DNA of 64,000 nt, taken from the NCBI RefSeq assembly GCF_000316625.1, contig NC_019676.1, positions 5,536,501 to 5,600,500 on the forward strand, written 5' to 3'. The first letter of the stretch is position 1; each line of letters starts with the position of its first letter. The position numbers were made by a program, and so were the translations under genes. Below, piece after piece: positions 1-9,347 of the stretch. Source of the DNA: Nostoc sp. PCC 7107. GTDB lineage: Bacteria; Cyanobacteriota; Cyanobacteriia; Cyanobacteriales; Nostocaceae. The notes under the pieces were generated by a model. It was not told where the DNA came from, did not search any database, and was given only the letters and a program-made list of their open reading frames with translations.

Positions 1-99
1 ACGTAAAACAAACAATAATTGCGACAAATAATTAATTTCTAGGCAGCCGCAGACAACAATTTCCCATCCCCAACCCATAATCTAAAATCCAAAATTCTT

Positions 100-1881
100 A
101 TGAGAGCTACAGGCCCAATAGTTGCATCCGAGCAACTGGCAACTCAGCAACTCTCAACCTTACGGCGCTTTTTACAATACCTGCGACCCTATCGCAAAGA
201 AATTCCGATTGCCTTGACATTAGTACTAATTGGTGCATCAACCCAGGCGATCGGGCCGTTCTTATTGGGTTGGTCAATAGACCATCTCATAGCCCAAGGA
301 AATTTGTCTGGTTTGTTGCTGTTGTTAGGATTATTAGCAATCATCTATATACTGGGTATTTCGGCAACCCGTGGTCAAATTGTGCGGGTTGGCTGGATTA
401 TGCAGCGATTGTTGGCGCAACTGCGACAAGATATTTTTCTGAAAATCCAGAGTTTACCACTCAGCTTTTTTGACCGCAGTGAAGCTGGCGATTTAATGAG
501 TCGCTTATTGAATGATGTTAATACCGTAAATCAGGCATTTGGACAAACAGTCGCCCAAATGTTGGGCAACGTTTTCAGTTTGGTAGGTATTGTCATTGCT
601 ATGCTGGCGATTAATCTGCAACTCGGCTTGTTAAGTAACCTAGTTGTACCACTGATGATTTTTACCACTAGCTTATTTTCCCGGTGGGCGAGAGCCAGAT
701 TTCGCGTTACCCGCCAAACAATTGGCGACCTTTCAGCCAAATTAGAAGAAGATATTAGCAGTGTGCGCGAAGCCCAGGCATTTAATCGCGTACAAGTCAA
801 TATTCAAGAATTCGACATTCTCAACGCTGCTAATCGAGATGCGAATGTTGAGGCGGTGGCTATTACGGCGGCCTTTTTACCGTCCATTGATTTTCTCAAT
901 ACCCTCGCAACCGCAGGTGTACTAGCATTTGGGGGTTATCTCGCTGTCACCGGAGCCGCCACAGTTGGTGTCGTGACATCGTTTTTACTGTACGTCCAGC
1001 AATTTTTTCGCCCAATCCAAATTCTCAGCCAGTTTTACACCCAAGCTCAATCAGCTTTTGCGGGATTAGAGAGAATTTTTCTGCTGTTAGATGAACCAGC
1101 CCAACTCCAAGATGCGCCGGATGCTGAAGAAATGCCGGCTATTCAAGGTGAAGTGAGATTTGAGAATGTCACCTTTGGCTATAATCCAGAGCAACTGGTT
1201 CTCAAAAAAGTGAATTTACACGCCAGTCCGGGACAAATGATTGCACTAGTAGGGTCAACAGGCTCAGGTAAAACCACTATTATTAACCTGATATTGCGTT
1301 TTTATGATGTGTCTGGTGGTGCAGTTAAAATTGATGGTATTGATGTGCGGAGTGTGACCCAAGCTAGTTTGCGCCGTCAAATTGGCATTGTTTTACAAGA
1401 TAATATTTTGTTCAGTGGGACTGTCGCCGAAAATATTGCCTTTGGCGCTCCTTACGCCAGTCAAGCCGAGATTGAAAGCGCGGCTCAATTGGCAAATGTG
1501 CATGAATTTATTACCTCACTACCACAAGGTTACGCCACCCAATTAGGTGAACGAGGTGCGCCCCTGAGTCAAGGACAACGCCAACTAATTAGTATTGCCC
1601 GTGCGGTGTTGATTAATCCGCGGATTTTGATTTTAGATGAAGCAACTAGTAGTATTGATACTCGTACAGAAACACTAGTGCAGAGTGCGATCGCTCGTTT
1701 GTTAAAAAATCGCACCAGCTTTGTCATTGCTCACCGTCTCAGCACCGTGACTCAGGCTGATCAGGTGTTGGTCATTCAACAGGGACAAATAGTTGAACAA
1801 GGTACTCATACAGAACTCATAGAACAACAAGGAGTCTATGCCAATCTTTATAGCCTTCAGTTAGGCGCAAATAATTCCTAG
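100..1881 (+). CDS. ABC transporter, fused permease and ATPase (exporter type)
   Basis: 593 aa, the usual length of a half-size ABC exporter that works as a dimer in the inner membrane. The N-terminal half has about six hydrophobic segments (roughly residues 35-320). The C-terminal ATPase holds Walker A GSTGSGKT, the signature LSQGQ, Walker B ILILDEATSS and the switch histidine in IAHRLST. The ABC family is certain. Substrate is unknown: lipid or peptide export (MsbA/multidrug type) is typical for this subfamily. The ATG follows a short AT-rich leader without a clear Shine-Dalgarno site. The next gene on this strand begins about 110 bp downstream. Confidence 0.93.
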   Translation: MRATGPIVASEQLATQQLSTLRRFLQYLRPYRKEIPIALTLVLIGASTQAIGPFLLGWSIDHLIAQGNLSGLLLLLGLLAIIYILGISATRGQIVRVGWIMQRLLAQLRQDIFLKIQSLPLSFFDRSEAGDLMSRLLNDVNTVNQAFGQTVAQMLGNVFSLVGIVIAMLAINLQLGLLSNLVVPLMIFTTSLFSRWARARFRVTRQTIGDLSAKLEEDISSVREAQAFNRVQVNIQEFDILNAANRDANVEAVAITAAFLPSIDFLNTLATAGVLAFGGYLAVTGAATVGVVTSFLLYVQQFFRPIQILSQFYTQAQSAFAGLERIFLLLDEPAQLQDAPDAEEMPAIQGEVRFENVTFGYNPEQLVLKKVNLHASPGQMIALVGSTGSGKTTIINLILRFYDVSGGAVKIDGIDVRSVTQASLRRQIGIVLQDNILFSGTVAENIAFGAPYASQAEIESAAQLANVHEFITSLPQGYATQLGERGAPLSQGQRQLISIARAVLINPRILILDEATSSIDTRTETLVQSAIARLLKNRTSFVIAHRLSTVTQADQVLVIQQGQIVEQGTHTELIEQQGVYANLYSLQLGANNS

Positions 1882-1902
1882 CTTTTGGGCTAGAAATTGC
1901 TA

Positions 1903-1939
1903 AAACAGGAGTAGAACGGGCAATTGAGGCTGATGAAGC
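1903..1939 (+). repeat. Left copy of an imperfect direct repeat flanking the Uma2 gene
   Basis: This 37-bp segment matches 2588-2624 at 29 of 37 positions. Both copies translate to related short peptides (KTGVERAIEADEAA here, KTRVEQVMETAEAI at the other). They look like two decayed ends of one coding sequence bracketing the nuclease gene. Confidence 0.6.
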
Positions 1940-1993
1940 CGCAGCCACAACTTCGATAAACCAGCAACTAAAAGCTTTGGAGATCAACCGATC

Positions 1994-2584
1994 ATGATTG
2001 CTCAACCTGAGACTAAATGTTACACCATTGATGAGTATTTAGAACTAGAAATCGCCTCAGAAACACGCAACGAATATTGTGATGGAGGAATTATTCCTAT
2101 GACGGGTGGAACCCCAGACCATAATGATATTGCTGGAAATTTGTATATTTTGCTGAAATCTGCCCTAAAAAGCCAAAACTACCGGACTTTCTATGTCGAT
2201 CAACGGCTTTGGATTCCCGATGCAAATCTCTATACCTATCCTGATGTAATGGTTCTGCCCAAACCCTTAGAACTTCAAACCGGACGCAAAGATACTGTGG
2301 TCAATCCTTGCTTTATTGCTGAAGTGTTGTCTAAATCCACCCAAAATTATGACCGTGGTGAGAAATTTGTTGCCTATCGGACAATTTCTACTTTTCAAGA
2401 ATATTTGCTAATTGATCAATACCGTATACACGTTGAGCATCATCTCAAAACAGCCGCGCATCAGTGGCTATTTTCGGAATACGATGACCCCAATGTCACC
2501 CTTTCTTTGAGTACCTTGGAGTTACAAATTTCAATTGCCGAACTTTACGAAAATATTGATTTTTCAACCGTTGGAGTTGAATGA
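1994..2584 (+). CDS. Uma2 family endonuclease (DUF820)
   Basis: 196 aa, typical of the Uma2/DUF820 family, which has a PD-(D/E)XK restriction-nuclease fold and is greatly expanded in cyanobacteria. Visible hallmarks are the N-terminal YTIDEYLELE, the region RNEYCDGGIIPMTGGTPDHN, the acidic residue in YPDVMV and the IAEVLSKST strand followed by EKFVAYR. Nuclease activity is inferred from the fold; cellular role is unknown. The gene lies between two copies of a 37-bp imperfect repeat, which may mark how it arrived. Confidence 0.85.
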   Translation: MIAQPETKCYTIDEYLELEIASETRNEYCDGGIIPMTGGTPDHNDIAGNLYILLKSALKSQNYRTFYVDQRLWIPDANLYTYPDVMVLPKPLELQTGRKDTVVNPCFIAEVLSKSTQNYDRGEKFVAYRTISTFQEYLLIDQYRIHVEHHLKTAAHQWLFSEYDDPNVTLSLSTLELQISIAELYENIDFSTVGVE

Positions 2585-2587
2585 CGA

Positions 2588-2624
2588 AAACAAGAGTAGA
2601 ACAGGTGATGGAGACGGCTGAAGC
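2588..2624 (+). repeat. Right copy of the direct repeat flanking the Uma2 gene
   Basis: Partner of 1903-1939 (29/37 identical). It begins four bases after the Uma2 stop codon, inside a 19-codon open frame (2581-2640) that starts with an ATG overlapping the Uma2 stop and reads into a HIP1 site. Confidence 0.6.
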
Positions 2625-2734
2625 GATCGCAATTAAATAACCATTATTATAGATGTTACAATATAACTCTCCTGTAACTGTAATATTACAGTTTTCCAGT
2701 TAGAAAACATTACTTCTGCCACTTAGGAACAGTT

Positions 2735-5700
2735 ATGACAAAGAAACATCTGTTAGCGTTGGCACATCGCACACTGGTGATCTTTGTCACTATGCTGATG
2801 TCATCGGAGTTAATGATCACAGCAGCTAGGGCGAATCATCTCTACATAGCCCAACAACCGCAAAATACAACTCCTGAAAGGCAAAGAGCCGCCACCCAAG
2901 CCAAACAACTGCTGCAAGAAGCACAGCAATTATATGAACAAGGTACAGCCACAGGTCGGCAAGCAGCGATCGCTAAATATGAAGAAGCATTAAAAATTTG
3001 GCAACAAATTGGCGATCGCAGTTATGAGGCTACCACATTATTAGCGATCGGCACACTTTATTACACTCAAAATGATAATCAAAAGGCGTTGGGATATTTT
3101 CAGCGAGGGCTAAATATTCGCCGCGAACAAAAAGACCGTTTTGGCGAAGCAGTGATGTTGAATTCTGTAGCCAATGCTTACGCTAATTTGGGTCAACCTC
3201 AAAAAGCCCTAGAATTTTATAGCCAAGCATTGCGAGTATTTCGTGCTGAAAAAAAACCTGATTTTATTGTTAATACCTTAATTGGCATTGGGGGCGTTTA
3301 TTTTAATGCGGGAGACACAAAACAAGCACTACAAGCTTACAATCAAGCCCTGGTAATTCAACGTCAACAAAAAAATTTAGATGGACAAGCCGACATTTTG
3401 CAAATTATTGGGATTACCTATACTAATTTGGGTGAACCGCAAAAAGCCTTAGAGGCTTTTCAACAGTCCTTAGAAATTCAAAAGACGAGAAATAATCTGA
3501 GTAGACAAGCCGATGCACTCAACTATATCGGTGTACTTTATTTATCCATTGGTGATGAGCAAAAATCGCGGGAAGCTCTCAATCAATCACTAAAACTGCA
3601 ACAACAAAGTCAAGATAATCTTTCAGGTATAGCTTTGGCATTTAACCTGAGTAAGCAAGCTGTGACGTTGACAGGCATTGCCGGGAGCTATTCTTTTAGT
3701 GAACCACAAAAATCTTTAGAATATTATAACCAAGCGCGATCGCTTTTACAAAAAGCAGGTAATCCCCACTCAGAAGCGGAACTATTAGGACAAGTGGCTT
3801 TAGTCTACGATAGGTTGGGTGAAAAACAAAAAGCCCTAGATGTTTTAAATGAAGCAATTGCATTGCAACGTTTTACAAAAAATCGGGCGCGGGAAGCTTT
3901 CACCCTCGATACCATTGGTGGGATTTATGCTTCATTAGGAGATTATCAAAAAGCTATTAATACTTACAACCAAGCCTTAAATATTGAACGCGAAGTGAAA
4001 GATGTTGCTGGGGAAGGCAATACACTGAAAAATATCGCTTCAGTTTATAGTTTACTTGGTGATCATAAAACGAGTATTGAAACTTATAATCAAGCCCTAG
4101 AAAAATTTAAAAATACAGGCAATCGTGATAAAGAAGCGCAAACTTTAGATAATATTGGCAGTGCCTATCGCGCTTTAGAAAATTATCCCCAAGCCTTAGA
4201 ATATTACAACCAAGCGCAGCAGTTACGCCGAGAACAAGGAAATGTGATAGGCCAAGTCAGTGCCATCAGTGGTACTCTCCGAGTACACGAATCTTTAAAA
4301 GATTACCCCAAAGCCCTGGATGCAGCTAACCAAATTTTGGCATTAGCCAAGCAAACAAAAAATAGCTTTGCCGAAACCAGTGCTTATGGTTTCTTTGGGA
4401 GAGTTTATTTAGCTGCGGGTGATTATCAAAAAGCCTTAGATGCTTCGCAAAAAGCCGTGACTGGCTGGCAAAAATTAGGACAAAAAGATGGCGAAGCCAA
4501 TGTTATTGGTAATTTAGCCAGAACTTACAACGCCTTAAAGCAACCAGAACAAGCGATCGCCACCTATAATCAAGAATTAAAATTGCGCCAGAGCATTGGC
4601 GATCGCACCGGAGAAGCAGACACCCTGTATTATATAGCTCAGACAGAACGCGATCGCGGCAATCTCATCACCGCCCGTACCCAAATAGAAAACACCATTA
4701 AAATTGTTGAAGATATCCGCACCAACGTTACCAGCCAAGACTTGCGGACATCTTACTTTGCATCTGTGCAGAAATATTACCAGTTTTACATCGACCTATT
4801 AATGCGGCTACATAAACAAGAACCAGCCAAAGGTTATGCTGCTTTAGCATTGCAAGTGAGCGAACGTGCTAGGGCGCGTAGTCTTTTAGACTTGCTCACC
4901 GAAGCCAACGCAGATATCCGCCAAGGCGTAAACCCCAAGCTACTGCAAACAGAACGCAACTTACAGCAACAACTTGATGCTAGAGAAAAACTCCGCATTC
5001 AACTTTTAAGCGGTAAATATACAGAAGCTCAGATCCAAAATTTAGATAAAGAAACCGCAGAACTTCTACAACAGTATCAACAAGTCCAGGCAGAAATTAA
5101 AAATAGTAGTCCACGTTACGCTGCCCTAACCCAACCACAACCTTTATCATTAAAGCAAATTCAGCAGCAAGTCTTAGATGATAATACCTTGCTCCTCGAA
5201 TACTCCTTGGGAGAAGAACGCAGTTATCTTTGGGCTGTCAGCAACAAGAACATCACCAGTTACGAACTACCTAAAAGCGCCGAAATCAAAACCGCCGTCC
5301 AGAAATTCCGCGATGCTTTAACCGCCCCATCCCAAAGAACCAGTATTGCCAGAAGCAGCACAGCAGCGCAAGAATTGTCACAAATGATCCTTACACCAGT
5401 CGCCCAGCAACTCGGAAAAAAACGCTTAGTCGTCGTTAGTGATGGCGCTTTACAGTATGTACCCATCACTGCATTAGCTGTACCCAATAGCCAAACCTAT
5501 CAACCATTAGTCACAACCAACGAAATTATCTCCCTTCCCTCAGCCTCAACTATCGCCCTGCTGCGTCAGGAAGTCAAAGGGCGCAAAAAAGCACCTAAAA
5601 CCGTAGCTGTACTGGCAGATCCCGTGTTTTCTGCCCAAGATGAACGCCTCAAAGGCCAAGCAGCAAATCGGCCATCCATCACTCCAGACTTGAATCTCTT

Positions 5701-6328
5701 TGACCAGCAACAATTATCGCGTTCCGCCAGAGAAGCAGACATTGACTTTGAACGACTGCGTTTTACCCGCAAAGAAGCCGAGGAAATTCTCTCTTTAGTA
5801 TCCAATAAAGAACGACGTAAGCAAGCCTTAGACTTTACCGCTAGTCGAGATGTTGCCACCAGTCCAGAGTTAAGTCAATATCAAATTATTCATTTTGCCA
5901 CTCACGGCATTTTAAATAGCACCAATCCAGAATTATCTGGGGTCGTGCTGTCGCTGTTTGATAATAAAGGAACACCCCAAAACGGCTTTTTGCGCCTCCA
6001 CGATATTTTTAACCTGAATTTGCCAGCAGAATTAATAGTTCTTAGTGCTTGTCAAACAGGCTTAGGAGAAGAAGTCAAGGGAGAAGGATTAGTTGGGTTA
6101 ACCAGAGGATTTATGTATGCGGGAAGTCAGCGTGTTGTAGTGAGTTTGTGGAGTGTTGATGATGAAGCTACATCAGAATTAATGAAGCTATTTTATGCCA
6201 ATATGTTACGCAAAAATTTAAAACCTGCGGCAGCATTAAGGGCAGCACAAATAGAAATGTCACGTAATCCAAATTATGCTGCGCCTTATTATTGGGCGGC
6301 ATTTACATTACAAGGAGAATGGAAATAA
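2735..6328 (+). CDS. Secreted TPR-CHAT domain protein (caspase-like peptidase fold)
   Basis: 1197 aa. Residues 1-33 look like a signal peptide (hydrophobic LVIFVTMLMSSELMITAARA). Residues about 50-660 are a long run of tetratricopeptide repeats with the Nostoc-type pattern of YNQAL and EA..L.NIG..Y. A coiled, Gln-rich linker follows. The C-terminal CHAT domain (about 820-1197) carries both expected catalytic residues: His1057 in IIHFATHGI and Cys1106 in LSACQTGLGE. CHAT domains are clan CD cysteine peptidases related to caspases and separase. Substrate and pathway are unknown; TPRs usually provide partner binding. A shorter relative without the CHAT part lies at 22833-24071. Confidence 0.9.
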   Translation: MTKKHLLALAHRTLVIFVTMLMSSELMITAARANHLYIAQQPQNTTPERQRAATQAKQLLQEAQQLYEQGTATGRQAAIAKYEEALKIWQQIGDRSYEATTLLAIGTLYYTQNDNQKALGYFQRGLNIRREQKDRFGEAVMLNSVANAYANLGQPQKALEFYSQALRVFRAEKKPDFIVNTLIGIGGVYFNAGDTKQALQAYNQALVIQRQQKNLDGQADILQIIGITYTNLGEPQKALEAFQQSLEIQKTRNNLSRQADALNYIGVLYLSIGDEQKSREALNQSLKLQQQSQDNLSGIALAFNLSKQAVTLTGIAGSYSFSEPQKSLEYYNQARSLLQKAGNPHSEAELLGQVALVYDRLGEKQKALDVLNEAIALQRFTKNRAREAFTLDTIGGIYASLGDYQKAINTYNQALNIEREVKDVAGEGNTLKNIASVYSLLGDHKTSIETYNQALEKFKNTGNRDKEAQTLDNIGSAYRALENYPQALEYYNQAQQLRREQGNVIGQVSAISGTLRVHESLKDYPKALDAANQILALAKQTKNSFAETSAYGFFGRVYLAAGDYQKALDASQKAVTGWQKLGQKDGEANVIGNLARTYNALKQPEQAIATYNQELKLRQSIGDRTGEADTLYYIAQTERDRGNLITARTQIENTIKIVEDIRTNVTSQDLRTSYFASVQKYYQFYIDLLMRLHKQEPAKGYAALALQVSERARARSLLDLLTEANADIRQGVNPKLLQTERNLQQQLDAREKLRIQLLSGKYTEAQIQNLDKETAELLQQYQQVQAEIKNSSPRYAALTQPQPLSLKQIQQQVLDDNTLLLEYSLGEERSYLWAVSNKNITSYELPKSAEIKTAVQKFRDALTAPSQRTSIARSSTAAQELSQMILTPVAQQLGKKRLVVVSDGALQYVPITALAVPNSQTYQPLVTTNEIISLPSASTIALLRQEVKGRKKAPKTVAVLADPVFSAQDERLKGQAANRPSITPDLNLFDQQQLSRSAREADIDFERLRFTRKEAEEILSLVSNKERRKQALDFTASRDVATSPELSQYQIIHFATHGILNSTNPELSGVVLSLFDNKGTPQNGFLRLHDIFNLNLPAELIVLSACQTGLGEEVKGEGLVGLTRGFMYAGSQRVVVSLWSVDDEATSELMKLFYANMLRKNLKPAAALRAAQIEMSRNPNYAAPYYWAAFTLQGEWK

Positions 6329-6378
6329 AAATAATATTGAAATCAAGTCTGCTTGATAGAAGCTGTTATCTCCTTAAA

Positions 6379-6765
6379 TTATTGTTTCTGGGCGCAACCA
6401 TCTAAAACTTTATTACCCAATATCAAAACAGCCGAGTAAGGGTATTGTTTATCTGACATCCCATCACTACAAGCGCTGACTTTTTCCAGAATTAACATAT
6501 TATTTCCCCTGAGTTTGTAAACTCTCACCAAATCAGCAGGACGGCCTGCTGCTGTTAAAGGTTTCACGTAAGGAAAGGTTTGTTTTTTCACCTCTGGAGA
6601 AGAGTAAACAATGCTATTTTTACTGACAGTTACACTCCAAAAAGGTTCTGTACCTACAGCGACAAATTTTTCACTGTTAGGAGTTACTGCTTGCAGACTA
6701 GAACTGTGAACCAGTAAACCAGCACTCAAGCCCAACAATGCAACATAAGGGATCAAAGCTTTCAT
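6379..6765 (-). CDS. Secreted COG3650-like protein
   Basis: 128 aa with an N-terminal signal peptide (residues 1-25) and the conserved blocks FVAVGTEPFWSV, CSDGMSDKQYPY and GCA near the C-terminus. These match the COG3650/META-like small periplasmic protein group. The two cysteines in the C-terminal blocks could form a disulfide. Biochemical role is unknown. The gene is the last one on this strand before the convergent TPR-CHAT gene ending at 6328. Confidence 0.7.
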   Translation of the reverse strand: MKALIPYVALLGLSAGLLVHSSSLQAVTPNSEKFVAVGTEPFWSVTVSKNSIVYSSPEVKKQTFPYVKPLTAAGRPADLVRVYKLRGNNMLILEKVSACSDGMSDKQYPYSAVLILGNKVLDGCAQKQ

Positions 6766-6833
6766 TGCTCAAGATTTTTATGTGATGAATATTCAATAGA
6801 TACACATTGACTATGCCAATTCCGCTTTGTCAT

Positions 6834-6856
6834 AAAAAGCCCCAACAGCATTGGGG
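6834..6856 (-). terminator. Rho-independent terminator of the inositol monophosphatase gene
   Basis: CCCCAA (6840-6845) pairs with TTGGGG (6851-6856) around a 5-nt loop. Read on the minus strand, the hairpin is followed by CTTTTTATG. It lies about 70 bp past the 3' end of the minus-strand gene at 6926. Confidence 0.7.
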
Positions 6857-6925
6857 TGAAGGCATAATAGTTTTAACCTTTCAACAACAATAAAAGACTT
6901 GTATCGGCTGTGAAAAATTTTGTAT

Positions 6926-7738
6926 CTATTTCCAAGAAGACAACGGCGGAACTTGTGTTAATTCATGGCTGAGAATGTCATGAATGTAACCATTAGTGGC
7001 GAGAAGTCGACCGGAATTGATTTGCAAAGGACTACCATCATAGGCAGTAACCTTACCGCCAGCTTCTTGTAACAAAATTATGCCAGCTGCTATATCCCAA
7101 GGTGAAAGTCCCCGTTCCCAGTAACCATCAACACGGCCACAGGCTACAGATGCTAAATCAATGGATGCTGAACCGCTACGTCTCACCCCTTGGGTAAGAT
7201 GAGTCAGGTGACAAAATTCGGCGTAATTATTATCTGAGGTTTCGCGGCGATCGTAAGCAAAGCCAGTGACTAATAAGCTTTTACCCAATTCACTTGTTTC
7301 AGAAACTTGGATGGGGCGGCGGTTACGGGTTGCACCTAAGCCAGCCGCCGCCCGGAATAACTCATGATGTAGTGGATCATAAATTACCCCTACCTGTGGC
7401 GCACCGTTAATTAACAACCCAATAGAAACAGCAAAAAAAGGGTATTGGTGAGCGTAGTTGGTAGTTCCATCTAAGGGATCGATCGCCCACAGAAATTCAT
7501 TATCTTGATTGCCTATCTTACCTGATTCTTCCGCCAAAATTGAATGCAAAGGAAAGTGACGGTGCAGAATTTCTAAAACCACTGCTTCTGAGGCTTTATC
7601 CGCCGCCGTTACCAAATCACCGGGGCGGCCTTTTTCTGTGACTGCATCTTCTAATTTGCCTAAGTAACCTTGTAAAACTACACCCGCAGCTAAAGCCGCC
7701 TCGGTAGCAATATCGAGAAAAGTTTGTAGTTGAGTCAT
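6926..7738 (-). CDS. Inositol monophosphatase family protein
   Basis: 270 aa, the normal family length. Metal-binding motif 1 is intact (E70, E71 and D87-P-L-D90-G-T in WAIDPLDGTTNY), as is motif 2 (W214-D215-I-A-A-G). The family removes phosphate from myo-inositol 1-phosphate or related substrates in a Mg2+-dependent reaction. Some cyanobacterial members act on other sugar phosphates, so the exact substrate is left open. A terminator lies downstream at 6834-6856. Confidence 0.92.
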   Translation of the reverse strand: MTQLQTFLDIATEAALAAGVVLQGYLGKLEDAVTEKGRPGDLVTAADKASEAVVLEILHRHFPLHSILAEESGKIGNQDNEFLWAIDPLDGTTNYAHQYPFFAVSIGLLINGAPQVGVIYDPLHHELFRAAAGLGATRNRRPIQVSETSELGKSLLVTGFAYDRRETSDNNYAEFCHLTHLTQGVRRSGSASIDLASVACGRVDGYWERGLSPWDIAAGIILLQEAGGKVTAYDGSPLQINSGRLLATNGYIHDILSHELTQVPPLSSWK

Positions 7739-7747
7739 GGGTTAGCA

Positions 7748-7801
7748 AGAGTCATTGGTCAAGAGTCAATGGTTAATGGTCAAGAGTCAATAGTCAAGAG
7801 T
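7748..7801. repeat. Short tandemly repeated motif (AGAGTCA type)
   Basis: Degenerate heptamer-like units (GGTCAAGAGTCAAT and variants) run in tandem between the phosphatase start and the nuclease lipoprotein. This is the STRR type of repeat common between genes in Nostocales. Confidence 0.6.
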
Positions 7802-7838
7802 TATTTGTAACTCTCCCCATATCTTCGACTCAGCACTT

Positions 7839-8399
7839 TCATCGATTCAAAAAGCGAAACTCCGCCGGAGTTTGGCGCATAGGGTTTTCTGGGTTCCAAA
7901 TCCCTTCGCCCATAATTCTTGCCCATTGTTGGGCGCGTTCTAGGCGTTGGTCGTATTTATGATTGGGCGATCGCCCGACAAATAGCGCATATCCTTGTTT
8001 GACTATTTGTTCGTTTAATAACTTGTTATCTTTCCATACATAAGCCAGTGTCCGCCCCAGTTTATCTTTATTTTCAATATCAAACTCTAGTTTGATTGAT
8101 TGTTCTATCCCCCCAATTAACTTTTCTAAGCTTTGTCTAGCTTCATCTCCCCAGGGGTTTTGTCGCAAATCTGGCGCATCAATGCCAATTAACCGCACTG
8201 GAGAAGCAAAATTAGGTTGTTCACCCATACCCAAAACTTCTAAACTTTGCCCGCTGACCACACGCGCCACTTTCACCAGCATTTGATGATCTGCGGGCTG
8301 ATTTTTGGCTTGACAACTTACCAGTAGTAATAAGCAGGTTAATATAGCTATTTTTCGCGTCCAAAACCCAAAACGCCCTAAAACTGTAGTGATTTGCAT
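7839..8399 (-). CDS. Thermonuclease-like (SNase) lipoprotein
   Basis: 186 aa. Residues 18-32 form a lipoprotein signal ending in the lipobox LLVSC, so the protein is probably membrane-anchored outside the cytoplasm. The SNase fold motifs are visible: RLIGIDAPDLRQNPWGDEA, LGRTLAYVW and KQGYALF. It is likely a Ca2+-dependent phosphodiesterase cleaving DNA or RNA. It sits between the phosphatase and ferredoxin genes on the same strand; 56 bp containing a strong palindrome separate it from the ferredoxin gene. Confidence 0.87.
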   Translation of the reverse strand: MQITTVLGRFGFWTRKIAILTCLLLLVSCQAKNQPADHQMLVKVARVVSGQSLEVLGMGEQPNFASPVRLIGIDAPDLRQNPWGDEARQSLEKLIGGIEQSIKLEFDIENKDKLGRTLAYVWKDNKLLNEQIVKQGYALFVGRSPNHKYDQRLERAQQWARIMGEGIWNPENPMRQTPAEFRFLNR

Positions 8400-8410
8400 A
8401 TTTACTCCTG

Positions 8411-8446
8411 TTTCTAGAAAGAGGCCAAAACGGCCTCTACTAGAAA
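8411..8446 (-). terminator. Strong hairpin between the ferredoxin and nuclease genes
   Basis: A two-part stem: TTTCTAG...CTAGAAA outside and AGAGGCC/GGCCTCT inside, with a 5-nt loop. It follows the ferredoxin stop codon on the minus strand and probably ends or attenuates that transcript. The trailing U run is weak (TTTCT). Confidence 0.6.
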
Positions 8447-8455
8447 AACTAAATT

Positions 8456-8824
8456 TTAATCTTCGTCTAATGGTAAACCTGCTTTGACTCTGCCTTTAGC
8501 AAAATAACGCCCAAATTGGAGTTCGTAGACTTCATCCTCGTCTTGTGTCTCCACTTCTAAGTCTGAACGGGCGTAACTCACACACAGCAAAGCATAACCT
8601 TGTCGACGTAACTCTAAGGACAAACCAACCGCCTCTGGTTGGTCAACGTCTCCCGACAAAACCCTGACAGCGCAAGCGGTACAAGCCCCATTACGACAGG
8701 AAAAAGGCAATTCCACCCCTTGGTTTTCGGCAGAGTGTAGGATGTAGCGGTCATCGGGGACTTGGAAGGTGTATTCTTTGCCAGTGGCGCGATCGCGGAC
8801 TTTAATTGTGTATGTACAGGACAT
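8456..8824 (-). CDS. 2Fe-2S plant-type ferredoxin
   Basis: 122 aa. The four cluster ligands are C43, C48, C51 and C81 in FSCRNGACTAC...LLC, the plant/cyanobacterial ferredoxin pattern. A C-terminal extension of about 20 residues (ELQFGRYFAKGRVKAGLPLDED) distinguishes it from the 97-99 aa photosynthetic PetF, so it is probably a specialised ferredoxin, not the main photosystem I acceptor. It is soluble, and its redox partner is unknown. Confidence 0.9.
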   Translation of the reverse strand: MSCTYTIKVRDRATGKEYTFQVPDDRYILHSAENQGVELPFSCRNGACTACAVRVLSGDVDQPEAVGLSLELRRQGYALLCVSYARSDLEVETQDEDEVYELQFGRYFAKGRVKAGLPLDED

Positions 8825-8934
8825 CTTGATTTTGAATTTGGGTTTTGACCTTTAGATCTCTACTCTAAAATGTCTTTTAATATGTTGTTTGCACTTTCTA
8901 TAATTTTATATTACAATAGTAAATTGTGACACCT

Positions 8935-9021
8935 GGAGAGGTGGCCGAGTGGTTGAAGGCGCAGACCTGGAAAGTCTGTTTGGGGGTGACTTCAACGAGG
9001 GTTCGAATCCCTCCCTCTCCG
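8935..9021 (+). tRNA. tRNA-Ser (anticodon GGA)
   Basis: 87 nt class II tRNA. The acceptor stem GGAGAGG (8935-8941) pairs with CCTCTCC (9014-9020); G9021 is the discriminator. The anticodon stem CAGAC/GTCTG encloses the loop CTGGAAA with anticodon GGA. A long variable arm follows, then GGTTCGAATCC as the T arm. CCA is not encoded. Confidence 0.97.
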
Positions 9022-9347
9022 TTTTTGGATATAGCGAAAACTACAAAATTTTAAAATTTTGTAGTTTTTATTGCAGCATAAAATTATTGAGACTCTTTAA
9101 AAAATAATTATTAGTCAACCTAAAATTCTGTTGTGTGACTATAGTCAGAGTCAATTAAAACCTGAATAATTGAAACTAAAAATGTTCTCCAGTTGTCATA
9201 ATTAGGAATGAGCATTGTTTGAACATGAGCATTGAGTATAGCCATATACTAAAATGTGATGTTCAAAAATGGAAATCCAGGTTTTGGGCATCTATTGAGC
9301 ATGAATGAGGGTTTGACGGGTAAAAATATTGAGATTGCGTTACTTGT
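9022..9347. other. Intergenic region with terminator and direct repeats
   Basis: After the tRNA comes the perfect inverted repeat described at 9037-9068. Closer to the CHAT gene, ATGAGCATTG occurs twice (9208-9217 and 9225-9234), and the 13-mer TTAGGAATGAGCA at 9202-9214 recurs at 11843-11855 across the stop codon of that gene. No coding sequence is seen. Confidence 0.6.
9037..9068 (+). terminator. Terminator-like palindrome after tRNA-Ser
   Basis: A 16+16 bp perfect inverted repeat (AAAACTACAAAATTTT and its complement), ending in a run of T. It is placed to end the tRNA transcript. Confidence 0.6.

Noticed and set aside
2735-6328. TPR-CHAT near a CRISPR array as a Craspase (type III-E) component
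   Set aside because: No gRAMP/Cas7-11 gene is in the window, the array is 23 kb away, and the protein has a signal peptide, which does not fit a cytoplasmic Cas partner.
8456-8824. Naming the ferredoxin petF
   Set aside because: The ~20-residue C-terminal extension and the 122-aa length differ from photosynthetic PetF.
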